This document shows, piece by piece, positions 46,041 to 58,338 of a stretch of DNA of 64,000 bases (position 1 is the first letter of the stretch; every line of letters starts with the position of its first letter). The stretch is from Nematostella vectensis (lineage: Eukaryota; Cnidaria; Anthozoa; Actiniaria; Edwardsiidae): assembly GCF_932526225.1 (NCBI RefSeq), contig NC_064045.1, positions 10,940,022 through 11,004,021 of the forward strand, in the 5' to 3' direction. A program made the position numbers and the translations under genes. The notes beneath the pieces are model-generated. The model was given only the letters and a program-made list of their open reading frames with translations. It had not been told where the DNA came from and ran no database searches.

Positions 46041-46189
46041 TGCAATCCCTCACGTATCTCAGTCTAGTTAGTAATATAAACATTTTACCAAAGGTCATGT
46101 GCTGAGTACCTAAGGGCCCTATGGATATTTTCTATTAAGTATAAGATAATCTAAGGATAATAATAATATAAATATATAATAACATATAG

Positions 46190-46500
46190 ATGACCATATC
46201 TGTGCACCCCCTTGACACCAACATGACACCTGCCAAGTTTGGTTGTGAAACAATGTTTCTTTCAAGAGATATGAATGTTTTTGCATTTAATCACGGTTTT
46301 CGCTTTAAGTGACGTCACCGATGACGTCACACAACACGTGACCATATTGTTGCACCCCCCTTGACACCTTCATGACACCTACCAAGTTTGGTTGCCATAC
46401 CATGTTTCCTTCGTGAAATATAAATATGTTTTTTATTTTGATGACGTCATCATATTTTTGCTTCTTGTGACGTCATCGATGACAAATAACACAACAAGTT
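46190..46500. repeat. degenerate tandem repeat of about 140 bp with GACGTCA words
   Basis: Two diverged units, each with GCACCCCC-TTGACACC, ATGACACCTRCCAAGTTTGG and a following run with GATGACGTCA. Typical of interspersed repeats; no gene. Confidence 0.55.
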
Positions 46501-46771
46501 TAATCCAGATACTCGATAAACGCTAAAGCTTCACGAGAGGCTGTAACAGCTTTACTATCACTAACTTTTATATAACAGACCCGTAAAAAGGGGGGTGCCC
46601 CACAAAGGCCGAAAGTCCACTTTTGGTTCACACAGGGGCTCATCAGTAGGGGAAATCATCTGCATTATATAAGTGTCACTGCGTTTCCTAGGGTCAGGCT
46701 ATTTTTAGACGCGCGGATGAGCCAATCAGATGGCAGGGCGGAAAAATTGACTTTGTCTCAAGGAATCCAAA

Positions 46772-46858
46772 ATGGCGGCCGAGAAGGGGGAAAACGACGC
46801 TTGCTTTTCAAAGTCTTCCTACATCGTCATATGTCTCCTAATTTCTGAACCCTTTTAG
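46772..46858 (+). other. possible promoter or first-exon relic (CAAAATGGCGGCC)
   Basis: A YY1-type word, CAAAATGGCGGCC, overlaps an ATG opening a 28-codon frame (MAAEKGENDACFSKSSYIVI...). The same arrangement (YY1 word over an ATG) marks the genuine F-box/LRR start in this window. No donor or downstream exon could be identified. Confidence 0.25.
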
Positions 46859-47016
46859 CCACAGAGAAAGGAAAATTTTCTTACTAGCCTTGGACTATTT
46901 TTTTTATAAGTGGACTCAAATGTTGCTACGAGTCTATTTTTCTTACTCTTGCAAAAAATCTTAAGTGATCATTTGTATCGATCTATACTTATAGCTGAGA
47001 GGCGATATTATCATTC

Positions 47017-47018
<2 letters not shown>

Positions 47019-47099
<81 letters not shown>
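47019..47099. repeat. (AAT)n microsatellite
   Basis: About 27 AAT units. On the minus strand it lies downstream of the LINE remnant at 47262-47880 and may be its 3' tail. Confidence 0.95.
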
Positions 47100-47261
47100 C
47101 TTTATTGAGGAGAGCTTTTTCATTTAAAATGATTTTCAAAAAGGACCTCGACTTATAAATAATAACAATAATCTATAAAAAATATATGGAAAAAAAATTA
47201 AGAGAAAAAAAATATATTGTTGATATATCGTTACATTAAAAAATACTATGATAAAAAATAC

Positions 47262-47880
47262 CTAGGTTAAAAATTGAGAAATACTGCGTTTAAAAGTACA
47301 AATATTTGTGCATCTCTTAATGTCCTGGCTAAGTGAGTTAAAATCCTTGACTGCATGGTACTCAGTTCTTTGTTTGCCCCAGTTTCTTTTCACACTAGGG
47401 AGCCTAATATTACATTTGTTTCTGGTATTATAATTATGTTGATCTTCGAGTTTTAACAGATCCATTTTATGCTCTAATGAGACTCCGAATATTCAAGTGA
47501 GCAATCTTGAGACCTCGGGTGTTTTTGATATCATTTAAAGCCAGGTAGCCAGGATTTGACTCAATATCACCAGCCAGGGCAATAAGGGCCAGGGCAAAGC
47601 AGGCACGATGAAAGAGCTTACAAAACATTACGCATTTAAGCGGTCCATTGAGCTCTTTAACTTTGGTCGAGGTCTTCTGATGGAATGAAGTACTTGCAAT
47701 TACAGCCCTGCAACTTGTCTGTGATATAAAATAAATGTCTCTGTCGTTGAGAAGAGTGTTCTCCCTTACATAAGAAGGCTTGTCACTATTGAAAACCATA
47801 TATATACAGAGAAACAGACACAAATTTGTAGAGAGCCTAAAATTGCGTCCGACCGCCATGCCTGTTAAAAATCTGTTCAT
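47262..47880 (-). mobile_element. internally deleted LINE (CR1/L2-like ORF2 ends)
   Basis: Two adjacent minus-strand frames. 47467-47880 ends ALAGDIESNPGYLALND and KIAHLNIRSLIRA, the region just before the endonuclease domain of CR1/L2-type ORF2 proteins. 47262-47465 carries HNYNTRNKCNIRLPSVKRNW and KDFNSL, the usual ORF2 C-terminus. Endonuclease and reverse transcriptase are missing between them, so only the two ends remain. GDIESNPGY resembles the 2A-like motif DxExNPGP seen at the start of some LINE ORF2 proteins, with the final Pro replaced by Tyr. Confidence 0.7.
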
Positions 47881-47896
47881 AAGGTTTTTGATACTG

Positions 47897-48353
<457 letters not shown>

Positions 48354-48395
48354 AATAGTGTAAGTAACATACGAAAGTTTATGTCTTGTTTTTTG

Positions 48396-51300
48396 TTAAA
48401 TATTTTTATTAAACGAGCTCTTCAAAGCTGGAACTGTGTTTGTATCAACACCCATGACCTGTCCTGGACTGACTGTCCTGATCTGGTAAAAAATTGTAAG
48501 AAATATCCATGCAAAAGTACACTAACATAAAAGGCAACCTCAATATGGATAGTTGTGTCTTTTTGTAAATTCTATTTCCATTTAATTCAAAAATTTATTC
48601 TTGTTATTTATGATGATATGAATACTTTGTTCTAATTTGACTTTCAAAAAAAAGAGAGGTGTATTGAGATGTGTATTATAGTGACTATCGACTGAAGTCG
48701 TTTCTAATGTGACCTCTTGGGTGACCAGAAACTATAATACGTTTTATAATCATTACAAAAAAGGCAAGGAAGGTATAAAATCATGCATATACTCAGGCCT
48801 GTAGCCAGGATTTTGAGCGAGGTGGATCGTTTATCCATTTCAGCGGACCAAATTTCCGGTATACCCCTCTCCTCACCTTATTGCATCAGGCAATCAATCT
48901 TGTATTTAAAATGTTATTAATAGGGTACTTTTTAACATATAGAGATAATAATAAAGATAATTATTATAAAAAGATTTCTATAGTCATTTTAAAGACATAT
49001 TGATGTGCACGGTATATCTTTGGCCAAACGTTATATATTTTTGTTTGCTATGAGCAGACCTTCAAGCCGGGTGGGGAGGTTCGTCCGAGCCCCCCCCTGG
49101 CTATGGGCCTGTTAATGTAAGACTTGCCACCATTATAGTAACACACTTTTAGTCCTTGTTAAATCTTTCAGAAAATCTTCTTGGGGAAGATTATGCTGCC
49201 ACTCAAACAGTATATTTTTCCCTGTAATAATAACAGTTGGTTATTTCGCTGTAATAGATAATTATATGCAATGATAAGAAAAATATCCTGAAGCTTTTCT
49301 TTTAATAATATCTGCTACATTCATGAAGTGTTTTGCTTCTTAAAAAGCTTTATTGTTGACTTTTGTTTACTGTGAAATAACTTAGTTTACACAACTCCCT
49401 ATTATATTTATCATGTTTTTACTTAATTATTATTGAAGTTGTTCATATTAGCTGCAAACATGCTACTCTTACTATAAAATATTAACTGCAGATATTGGCC
49501 TGCCAAAATATAGTGTATTAAAAAGCACCTCTGAATGGTGTCAAAGCTTGTCAACATTTTTCTTTTAAAGTCTGTATTTGTCCCTAACTGTTGACACAGT
49601 CCACAAGATCCAGTAGGATAGAAGTAAAGTCAAGTGGTTTTCTTCCTGGGCTTATTATTTGGCCCATTTTGTGTACATTCATTTTGGCTAAGAATCTATC
49701 TGACATTTTTTTGGTGCAAGGCCAGATTTTTCTCTTCACGGACTGAAGCAGGGCACCAACAAATCAGAGCTTGTAAATCCTGGTTATCAAAGTCAAAGTA
49801 TGAAATATGTCCAAGCTATTGACTTTGGCCTTGATTCTCAACATCTTATCATCAAACCAGGAAAAAATAGCCACAAACTGGGTATTTTGAAGCTAAGGCA
49901 AGGGAGTAATGGTAGCTATAGGGTGAATATGTTAACCTAATGCTGTTATGGGAGGGCTTGCAGAGCTCTTGGTCAAATGGTTTTTGACCCATTCAAACCA
50001 AAATGGAATGTTAGAACAGCTATTACTTTCTGGCTTTCTAGACATGTGCACTAAAAAAAATTAAACAATTTATATTTAACTTTATTAGCCCCATCTACAT
50101 TGATCATGACATTTCTATATCCTTATTTAATCCTTGTATAAGGATATATCCTTATATAATACAGATGATTGCCCCTACTTATGAGCCCCTGATACTGTAT
50201 ACATCCTTTAAAAGAATATACAACAAAATTGTATATCTTCCCGATTTTAGAGGAAATATCCAATGTACTTACAAATTTAAGCAATTTGATTGTTTAAACT
50301 GTCACAGATATGTTAAAAAAATTCTCACATTAAAAAAAAAAACTCTTACATCCCGGTAAATTTACAGAACAACAATGGCGCATTATTTTGGGCCGGTGTT
50401 ACAAGTGGCCAGTCCAACCTTCTTCGCTTTTGGCCTTTCGCTCGAGATAAATGCTCTTATCATTAGCTAAACGAATGTATTAGCGGTTTTGTAAACAGAG
50501 TTTGAGAGGGCAAATTATTTGAAAAGTGGTCAGAGAAGCAGATTTAGATTACAAGGGATAGTTCTCTGGTTGTTGTTTGTAAGTACTGTTGTTGTTTAAA
50601 AAGATCCAATTGGGTCCTCTCCCTTCCACCTTCAAAGAATCAGTAGAAGCTCTGTGTGCAGGCCTATGAGATGGAGCATTTTGAAATTATGGTCAGCTCT
50701 TTTTTTTTTTTGCATGTACTTTTTATACCATACTGCACCTTGAAGCTTATTAAAAGTACATACCAAAAACATTATAACAAATTAGTAAACTTATCAGAGT
50801 ATTTCAGGTGCGTATCAGAGAAATTATACCCATCTCTAAAGTCCCTGAATATATTAAGAAATCTCCAGATAAATTAAATTTTCTTTTCTTCAATGGTGTG
50901 TAATGTAGAAAGAGTATTGACATTTCTGACATCTCCCCTCCCTCCATTATTTTTGTTTGCTTACAGTGCTCCATGAGAGATACATGTTAACCTTCTTTAG
51001 GTGAAGAGTGTAGGGAAAAATACATTGAAGGTGGAAGGAAGAAAATAATGACAAGAGAGTCTGTTAGTGTTGTATGGTTGTATTGTGTGGCATAGTTGGC
51101 TCAGTGACAATGGGGGGAGGGGATAATTTTTTTTGTTACATATGGCTCTCTGGCAGCCCATACCCTTTTCTGCTTTTTCATTGCAGGTTCTTACTATTAG
51201 TGTGTTTGATGCATCTTGCATGATTCATGTTTTCTAGAGTTTAGTTCTCTTACCCCGTTGACTTTGTATTTTAATCAAAAGCTAGTAATTATTGGTTTTA

Positions 51301-52290
51301 CTTTTCAAGCAATACAGGTGGTAAACACAGGGGTGCATACACCCTTCTTGGCCACCAAAAAGCAGTGATACCATTCTTTCAAAATAATTCCCCAGATTTT
51401 TAAGCCATTTTAAAAAATATCAACATATATGCCATCCCCAACTCGTATTCCCCAGCAAATCCTGGCTACTTCCTGTCATAGGATGTCAGCTTGAATTTTT
51501 TCCGGTGTTTTTTTTTTTCTTTTCTACACAAGCGAGTTATTTATTTTCTCAAGAATAGAAATGGAGCCCAATTTCAAATGATATACATTAGAAAAGTGGT
51601 AGACAACACAAGTGAATATTATAGAATATTAGCTCATAAGCTCATAGTCTTTAAACATCTGATCAGAATCATGTATAGAATGCAAAATAAAAATACTTTA
51701 TCAACATTGATACATATCTGTTTTTGGGTACTAAGCACAATGTGGGCGACTACAGTGGATCTAAAAGCATGGGGTGGCTTGCTCTACTCCAGGTAAAGTT
51801 TGGTTTCAGGTATAGTGGGATGGACCGTATATGCCCTCTTGGATAGGCCAGGGTCTGAGGGTGTTTCTGCTTCTTTTTCAAAACCTTGCCCAGCTAATGG
51901 CTATAGAAGCCCCCCATTGAGCAGCAGAGGGGGTCTTAATCAACTTTACTTATATAATTTAGAATCAAATACATAGACTTTAAGTTGTAGTTGTATTTGA
52001 AAAACATGATGTTATTTACAGATGCATTAAATTCAAACTAGACAATTATGAGTCAAAATACAGTTTATAATACAGCTGTTCTATTTCTTTTTGAGAAAAT
52101 ATTTATTGCCCTGCCAAATAAGAATGCAATTTGACAATATGCAGTAAATATAACTTAAAAGTTAAATAAGAGTGTAGATATAAGCTTAAGTTAAATCACA
52201 AGAATTCTTTTGGAAACTTTATTTCGCTTCTTATTTCAGACACCATCCAACGCCATCTATATCTCAAAAACATAGCTAGGAATGTTGTCA
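48396..52290. other. no recognised gene; a few exon-like stretches
   Basis: Besides the MITE at 48796-49109, I see isolated stretches with splice-like borders. On the minus strand: 48482-48396 after TTACAATTTTTTACCAG, encoding RTVSPGQVMGVDTNTVPALK before a stop; and 49221-49147 after CTGTTATTATTACAG, encoding KNILFEWQHNLPQEDFLKDL. On the plus strand: 51734-51796 ending CTCCAG|GTAAAG, and 52239-52283 after CTTATTTCAG. Phases do not join into one model and no domain is recognised. An unrecognised gene or degraded copy is possible. Confidence 0.2.
48796..49109. mobile_element. second MITE of the GTAGCCAGG family
   Basis: Starts GGCCTGTAGCCAGGATTTTG and ends CCCCCTGGCTATGGGCC; the interior shares TCGTTTA-CCAT and AGCGGACCA words with 45835-46040. 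No clear target duplication. Confidence 0.6.
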
Positions 52291-52299
52291 CGTCCATCA

Positions 52300-53136
52300 A
52301 ATATTAGAGACCCAAAAATTTAATTTTAAAGCTAAGCGCAAAAGCTGATTTTGTTGTGCGAATGGGAGGTTTGGAATGTGAAAATGGCTTGATGAGACGA
52401 GCGAGTTTTAATGCTCAAAATGTCTTGTTTTGCTTATTCATTGAAGTTAGGATGTTCCTGGTACTCTAATGCATACAAAGAGAAATAAATCTGGCATCTT
52501 TACCGGTTCTACATTATTTTATGGCTACTTGCTCCAAGGCACGCCATGCATCACATCGTCATTCCCCTCTGAAAATCTTATCGATTTTTGCCACTAAAAA
52601 TAAAATAAAATTATGAGCTTTTTGCTAAAGAGAAATAGCAGAATTGCAAGAAAAGTATTTTTCTTACCTATTATTGCCTTTTGAAGGATGTGGAAGCTCA
52701 AACTCGTAGGCAGGCGTAGTTAGAAAAAGCAATGGTAATGGCGGTGATTTGAATTTTTTATGGAGGTTCTCCGGGAGCTCTTCACTCTAGGAAGTTGAGT
52801 GACAATGAGACCCCCCACGAGGCACAAGGGCCGGGGGCCCCCCCTTGAGCGTATATTTTTTAGAGGAATTTTGATTACGCAAATTTGACCACCATCCAAA
52901 AGCAATACGTGCCCGATTTGTATACAAAAGCATTGCAAAGCAGGTAGCCCAAGGAGGTTAAAAAAAGGTGTAACAGAATAAGTTTGATTGAACGCGTTGT
53001 AGAATCCTATTGTCAATTTTTTACGCGCTCATATTGGTAATAACAGGGGCAACGTTGGAAGGTTTGAAGCATGAGTGAATCCTCGTAACTACGACCTGGA
53101 AAAGCGATCTTGAGCGCGCGCCTCTGAGGCGTCAGG
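52300..53136. other. intergenic, no gene recognised
   Basis: Mixed sequence with one CACGCTCATATTGG-type motif near 53020. No supported feature. Confidence 0.35.
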
Positions 53137-53735
53137 GGCCGGTTGCACAAAGCCTGGATGAGTTATCCGCCGGATAGGCGCTAACCGCTGGATAAAATCC
53201 CTATCCAGCGAACAGTTATCCGTCGTATAAAATAGTGTTGCACAAAGCGTGGATAGAACACTGGATATCCGCTGAATCGCCATCATTTACCACTAAATGG
53301 CTTCCCGTTTTCATGGTAAATATGCAAAGCGAGCGCTGTTTTTCCTTCAAACAAAATGGAGACCGTTGAAAAAGCTACTAAAAGTGCCAGAAAACAAACA
53401 GTTTATCAAGACAAAGTGCATGAAAATAATTGAATGTTCACAGGGGATAGTGTTTAGCTTCTTCCTGTCTTTGGGACACATTTCTCGACAGAACGGACAA
53501 TACAGTTTGATTCCAAAGCTGCCTGTAAGTTCGTAGTTCATTGTAAATTTACCAACAGTAAAATTCGTCGGTTGCATGTGTTTCAACTTTCACTGCGTCT
53601 AAAATTAATCTAAATTCTGACGCCATTTTGTTTTTTCTTCACATTTATTCGGTGGGTAAGACTTTATCCGACCTTTATCATCCGGATAACTTTAACCGCT
53701 GGATAACTTTTATTCAGGCTTTGTGCAACTACGGA
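53137..53735. mobile_element. DNA-transposon-like element, GTTGCACAAAGCCTG termini
   Basis: GTTGCACAAAGCCTG at 53142-53156 is mirrored exactly by CAGGCTTTGTGCAAC at 53715-53729. Subterminal GTTATCC/GGATAAC and CGCTGGATA words are repeated on both sides. A 79-codon frame in the middle (53297-53536) has no domain I recognise, so a non-autonomous copy about 0.6 kb long is most likely. Confidence 0.65.
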
Positions 53736-53814
53736 AGCCCATGAGGGCCACTCAAGGTTTTCGTTAACAACATCTCACCTTTCGGTCACGACTTTGAACA
53801 ATTTGCATCACGAC

Positions 53815-55130
53815 AACTCACTTTGAGTGTCACGACAAAGCACTATTTAATTATCGCTTTAAACATTGCAGGTTTAGTTCACAATATCGCACTTTGTGTC
53901 TCAAAACATCGCACTTTGTGTCTTAAAAAACTCATCATTTTGCCTTTGCTCAAAACATTTCAGTATATCGTTCACGACATTCAACTTTGTGCTTATAACA
54001 TAGCACTATGTGTCTATTGCATTTTGACTTTGTGCTTTATAACATGGTACTTTGTGTCTTAAAAAATCTCGCGATTTGCCGAATGTGCAAATTATTTCAG
54101 GTTTTGTCTATTGCATAAAATATTCAACTTTGTGTCTTAAAAATCTCGCGATTTTCCGAATGCGCAGATCATTCCAGTTTTTGTCTGTGCATTAAATATT
54201 TAACTTTGTGCTTCATAACATAGTACTTTGTGTCTTAAAAAATCTCGCGATTTGCCGAATGCACAAATCATTTCAGTTTTTGTCTATTGCATAAAATAAT
54301 TAACTTTGTGCTTTATAACATGGTACTTAGTGTCTTAAAAAATATCGCGATTTGCCGAATGGCCAAATAATTTCAGTTTTTGTCTATGAAATAGACATTA
54401 CTGCTAATAATATCTAACTTTTTTGACAATCATTTACAGCATGCCATAATATCTTAGGCAACGACTCACAATGGGTCGCAATGCTAAACTTTTTACTTTG
54501 TCTTATCAACAATGCTATGTATTTTACTGATCATCATGGCTTATAATCTTGATTTAATATTTATATTTACTTATATATCTCAATTTAAGCTCAGGATTTT
54601 GCAATTACGTTTCTAGTCTATTCGCAAAGCATGCTGGTCTATGTAGGAAAAAACTTACTTTTTGCAAACACACTTTTACCCTGGGTACCAGAGGCTCCGA
54701 ACTTCGCTAGAGCTGTGAAGCGCTTCGCGGCTCTAGCGAAGTTCGGAGCCGCTTCGCGGCTCTAGCGAAGTTCGGAGCCTCTGGTACCCAGGGTAACGCA
54801 CTTTGTGCTTCACGAGATTGCACTTTTTGCGTTACAACATTGGACTTTTTGCACAAGGACATGTGACTATTTGTCACACACGATTGGATGTTTAGGCTTG
54901 CGTCATTGCACATTATGCAAATCGCCAACAACATCTGACTCTTGGCGTCACGACATGAGACAATTTGCTTCAAAACACCGCACATTATATCTCATAATAT
55001 GGCACTTTTTCGCTTATAACATCGCACCTTTTGCGTGTATGACTTAGAATATCGCTTATAACATCGCACTATTTGCGTGTATGAGTTATCGCGCTTTGTG
55101 CTTATAACACCGCACTTTACGTATTTTATA
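53815..55130. repeat. degenerate repeat of CACTTTGTG / ATCGCACTTT words
   Basis: Over 1.3 kb is composed of 25-35-bp variants of 'TCACGACATCGCACTTTGTG'. In 54045-54390 it organises into three to four longer units of about 115 bp, each with TTAAAAAATCTCGCGATTTG, CCGAATG and GTCTATTGCATAAAAT. An inverted-repeat element is inserted at 54676-54796. Confidence 0.7.
54676..54796. mobile_element. 121-bp hairpin MITE, near-perfect palindrome
   Basis: TTACCCTGGGTACCAGAGGC continues through TCCGAACTTCGCTAGAGC and is mirrored at the right end with no mismatch seen over about 38 bp. The centre repeats CTTCGCGGCTCTAGCGAAGT twice. The whole unit can fold into one long stem and contains no gene. Confidence 0.75.
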
Positions 55131-57650
55131 CAGTTTAAGCTGATGAAACACGAGACCAACTTGACACGCCAGCAAAACCTCATACTCAAAGACCCATCGA
55201 TCTGAGTGGTAAGGGTCTCGTTACCTTCATGGATTTTTCTCCGTCTAGGAAAGGAAAGGAAGCTCTGGATTCTCGAGTATGACAATAGCTTTGTTGTATT
55301 GTTAAAATAAAGCTTCCAGATGGGTTGTAGGAATTGAAAACTATCCATTTTCCATATGGTACTAAACGCATGTCGCTCTTGACATACCCACACCCACAAC
55401 TCCATACCCACACCCATGACTCCATACCCACACCCACTATCACCCACACACACACTTTTTTGGGGTTTACACATTGGGGGCTTGAATGCCTGCACTCTTT
55501 TAGAATGATTTGGAAACTTTTTCCTACAAGAGTTTATAACCGAAGACAGGGATAAATTCTTTGAACTGCTGGAAGATTATGTTGCCGATTCTTAGCGCTA
55601 AATATCGTGGTAGATAGTACAGGTAATGCACTAATCGACACATGTACTGCCATGTACATGTACTAGGGACGCGAATAGATAAAAAAAAACTATTTTAAAT
55701 ATAACGGGAGTAGAACTGTGGACTATATTATTAGCAACGGAGATACAGCCTTATTCCATATCTATATGAGCGGAACCATACATTGGAACCATACCATACC
55801 TAAGAAAATTATTGATAGAAAATTATTGAAAGAAAAAGTTTTCTTCTTATCCTGCTAGGAAGCCCCTTTTATCCTATTGTAGTCGTGCATACTAGAAAGC
55901 TCATTGAGAATTGAGTTTACACAAGAAAGTGAGAGCTACAGCAAACTTGATAAATTTTCCTGCTACCCTTCTTTACTTTCAAATTGTCATCTTCTTCATC
56001 AACAAACTTGCCTGCCTCCGTGAGAAGGTAGAGAGTGGACTGCATTTTAGTAGCGAATAATGGCAACCGGCCCCAGAAAGATAATTTGGGGCATACGAAG
56101 CATTACGAAGGCATACTAAGGTTATTCCCTTCCATATAAAGTATATATACTGGGAAGCGAAGTAGTTTAAAAAATGTCTAGCAAGCTTACTGAACCAAAA
56201 ACCTACCTTCTGTTTCCCCTTGGCCTTTCTTTCTGAATCCTACACGAATGCTCTACTCTTCTCGTTCCATAAATAAGCCTTCAGTTTGGTTACCAAACGA
56301 CGAGAGTTGTCGCTTTTTAGTATTATACGCTCTAAAACTCGATATTTGTAGAGAAACGTCAATGGTCAACGGTTTATGGTGGCTGTCGGGGAAAGTACCT
56401 CGTCGGGGGTTTCCGATTCCCAGAATTTGATGTGCGAGCTGGTGAGCCAGGTTAGGAGACTACCGCTTTTCATCCATACACGGACTAAAAGTGCCGGAAC
56501 GAATCGATCGGAAAATAATCGAGCGAAAAGTCAGAAACAATATTACTTAAATCATTAATAATAGGTGTTATTAAATGCTAGCGTAATATGACTCAGAAGC
56601 CGCCTTTTGCCTTATTTTACTAAGTTGTACTTTTATATTCTTCCAACAAACTATGCTTCATGTTTACTTCGGGTCACTCTTGACACCTTGCCACGTAATA
56701 CGCTTGCTCAATCCAGTCAAGCCTGCTAGCCGGCTCTCCGGAGTTTTGGGATTCCTGCTGAATGATCAAAAGCTAAAACATTCCCCTTTCAAAATGAATA
56801 CAGTATCCTATGGCTGTAAAGAGGAAGTGATGAGGTAAAGAGTATGACACTATGTACATATTTTTATGAGCAGATTCGGTCTTTTGCTTCTAACAAAATA
56901 TTTAGCTAAACTTCGGAATACACTCTTTTTTTATAAGAACCTTTTTTATAACAACGTTCAGCTGAAATTTCACCAAATTTTGAGAAAAAGGTAAGATTAT
57001 GCCGAAGCTCAGATAGCAGAAAAAAAATCATTTTCAGTCCTGATACGTTCTAAAATGCAGAATCAAATTTTGCTCGCAGTAACAACTATATTATTGCTAT
57101 TGATTCTCTTCCTAATAATTCATTGGGTATTATATTCTCATATACACTTAAATCTAAGAACATCGTTAAGAACATCTTCAGCTTCAAAATGTCCCAAAAA
57201 TAAGAACGGCCCAGCCTCAACTGAAAATAAGACGTTCTTATAAAAAAAAAGAGAAAAATAAATTTGTTTCATTGTATTTTATGCCTTGTTTTTTACGAAT
57301 TAAGGTTAGAAGTTCTCATAATGTTGCACCAAATAGTTTCCGCGGTGACTAGAGATCCGGCAACCTGCTGGGGTTCTTAAAAAGATGAAAACGGTCCGGC
57401 AGTCCGACATAATCCTTTGTTTCTCGTTGAATTCGAATATTATCTTTAAAATTATCTTTGTACAATCCAAGCCTTTTTTTTCATGCATTTTTTTTAGTTC
57501 TGCGCGTTTTTTTTTTTTTTACAAACCCAGTACGCAGAACATTTACCTCCTGATAGATCGGCACACTATCTGAAATCGTGAATGTGTGCCTCTCAAAATT
57601 ACCCAAATAAATGAACTAGGTTTTGCATCATAGCACTTCACACGAGGGGA
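55131..57650. other. intergenic, no gene recognised
   Basis: Contains a short (ACCCACACCCACNACTCCAT)n-like repeat at 55388-55460 and otherwise AT-rich unique sequence. No coding frame with domain or splice support. Confidence 0.4.
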
Positions 57651-57679
57651 GGCACAGGTATCCCAAGCTCTCACTGGAG

Positions 57680-57830
57680 ATCAGCAAAGCTCGCAAACAA
57701 CTCTCTCGAATAGCTTAGAATTTCATCCAGACTACATTGAGGCAGTTGGGCATAACAATCAAGCAAGTAACAAACATTTTGTAAATTTTATTCAAAAGTG
57801 AAATTAACGGCTCATCAGACAAATCAGAAA
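57680..57830. repeat. dispersed repeat, partner of 33555-33700
   Basis: Shares GCTCGCAAAC, TAGCTTAGAATTTCAT and AGACTACATTGAGG in order with the upstream copy; similarity weakens toward the 3' side. Confidence 0.55.
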
Positions 57831-58338
57831 TCACTATTATCTAATACAGCAGCAAAATCACCATACAGACAAACCTGTCAATTGTATATTGAAACTGACT
57901 TGAAACTGTTTTGCGGCCATTTGGACAACATGGTATTTGGGATTTCTTAGAGCTCTTACACAAGGTTTTCTTTTCCGTCTTTATTTCTAGATATATTTGC
58001 TTGTTTTGATTTTCTTCTTATCACTTTTGTTCGTTTCTTCTGTTTGTTTCTTCCACTTTGCGTTGACGCATATATATTTTTCAAAACGGAACAAAAAGGT
58101 TGCGAGAACCCTGAATGTTGTAGCTCTTTACAGTGGCACACTCTCTTTTCAACCCAATGGATTGTGGGAAGGCAGAGGTGTTGCTACTAGTCAATACCCG
58201 TATCAGTTGCTTCTCTGTGTTAATTGTTTTTTATTATGGCTTTATTGTCACTAATTTGATAAAATGGTGCTACAAGAAATGTGATAATTGGGGGGTGTAC
58301 TGATTCCATTTATCTGTTAGCAGCTTACAAGACAACAT

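Noticed and set aside
53297-53536. 79-codon frame as a transposase
   Set aside because: It lies inside a TIR element but lacks any catalytic motif I can identify.
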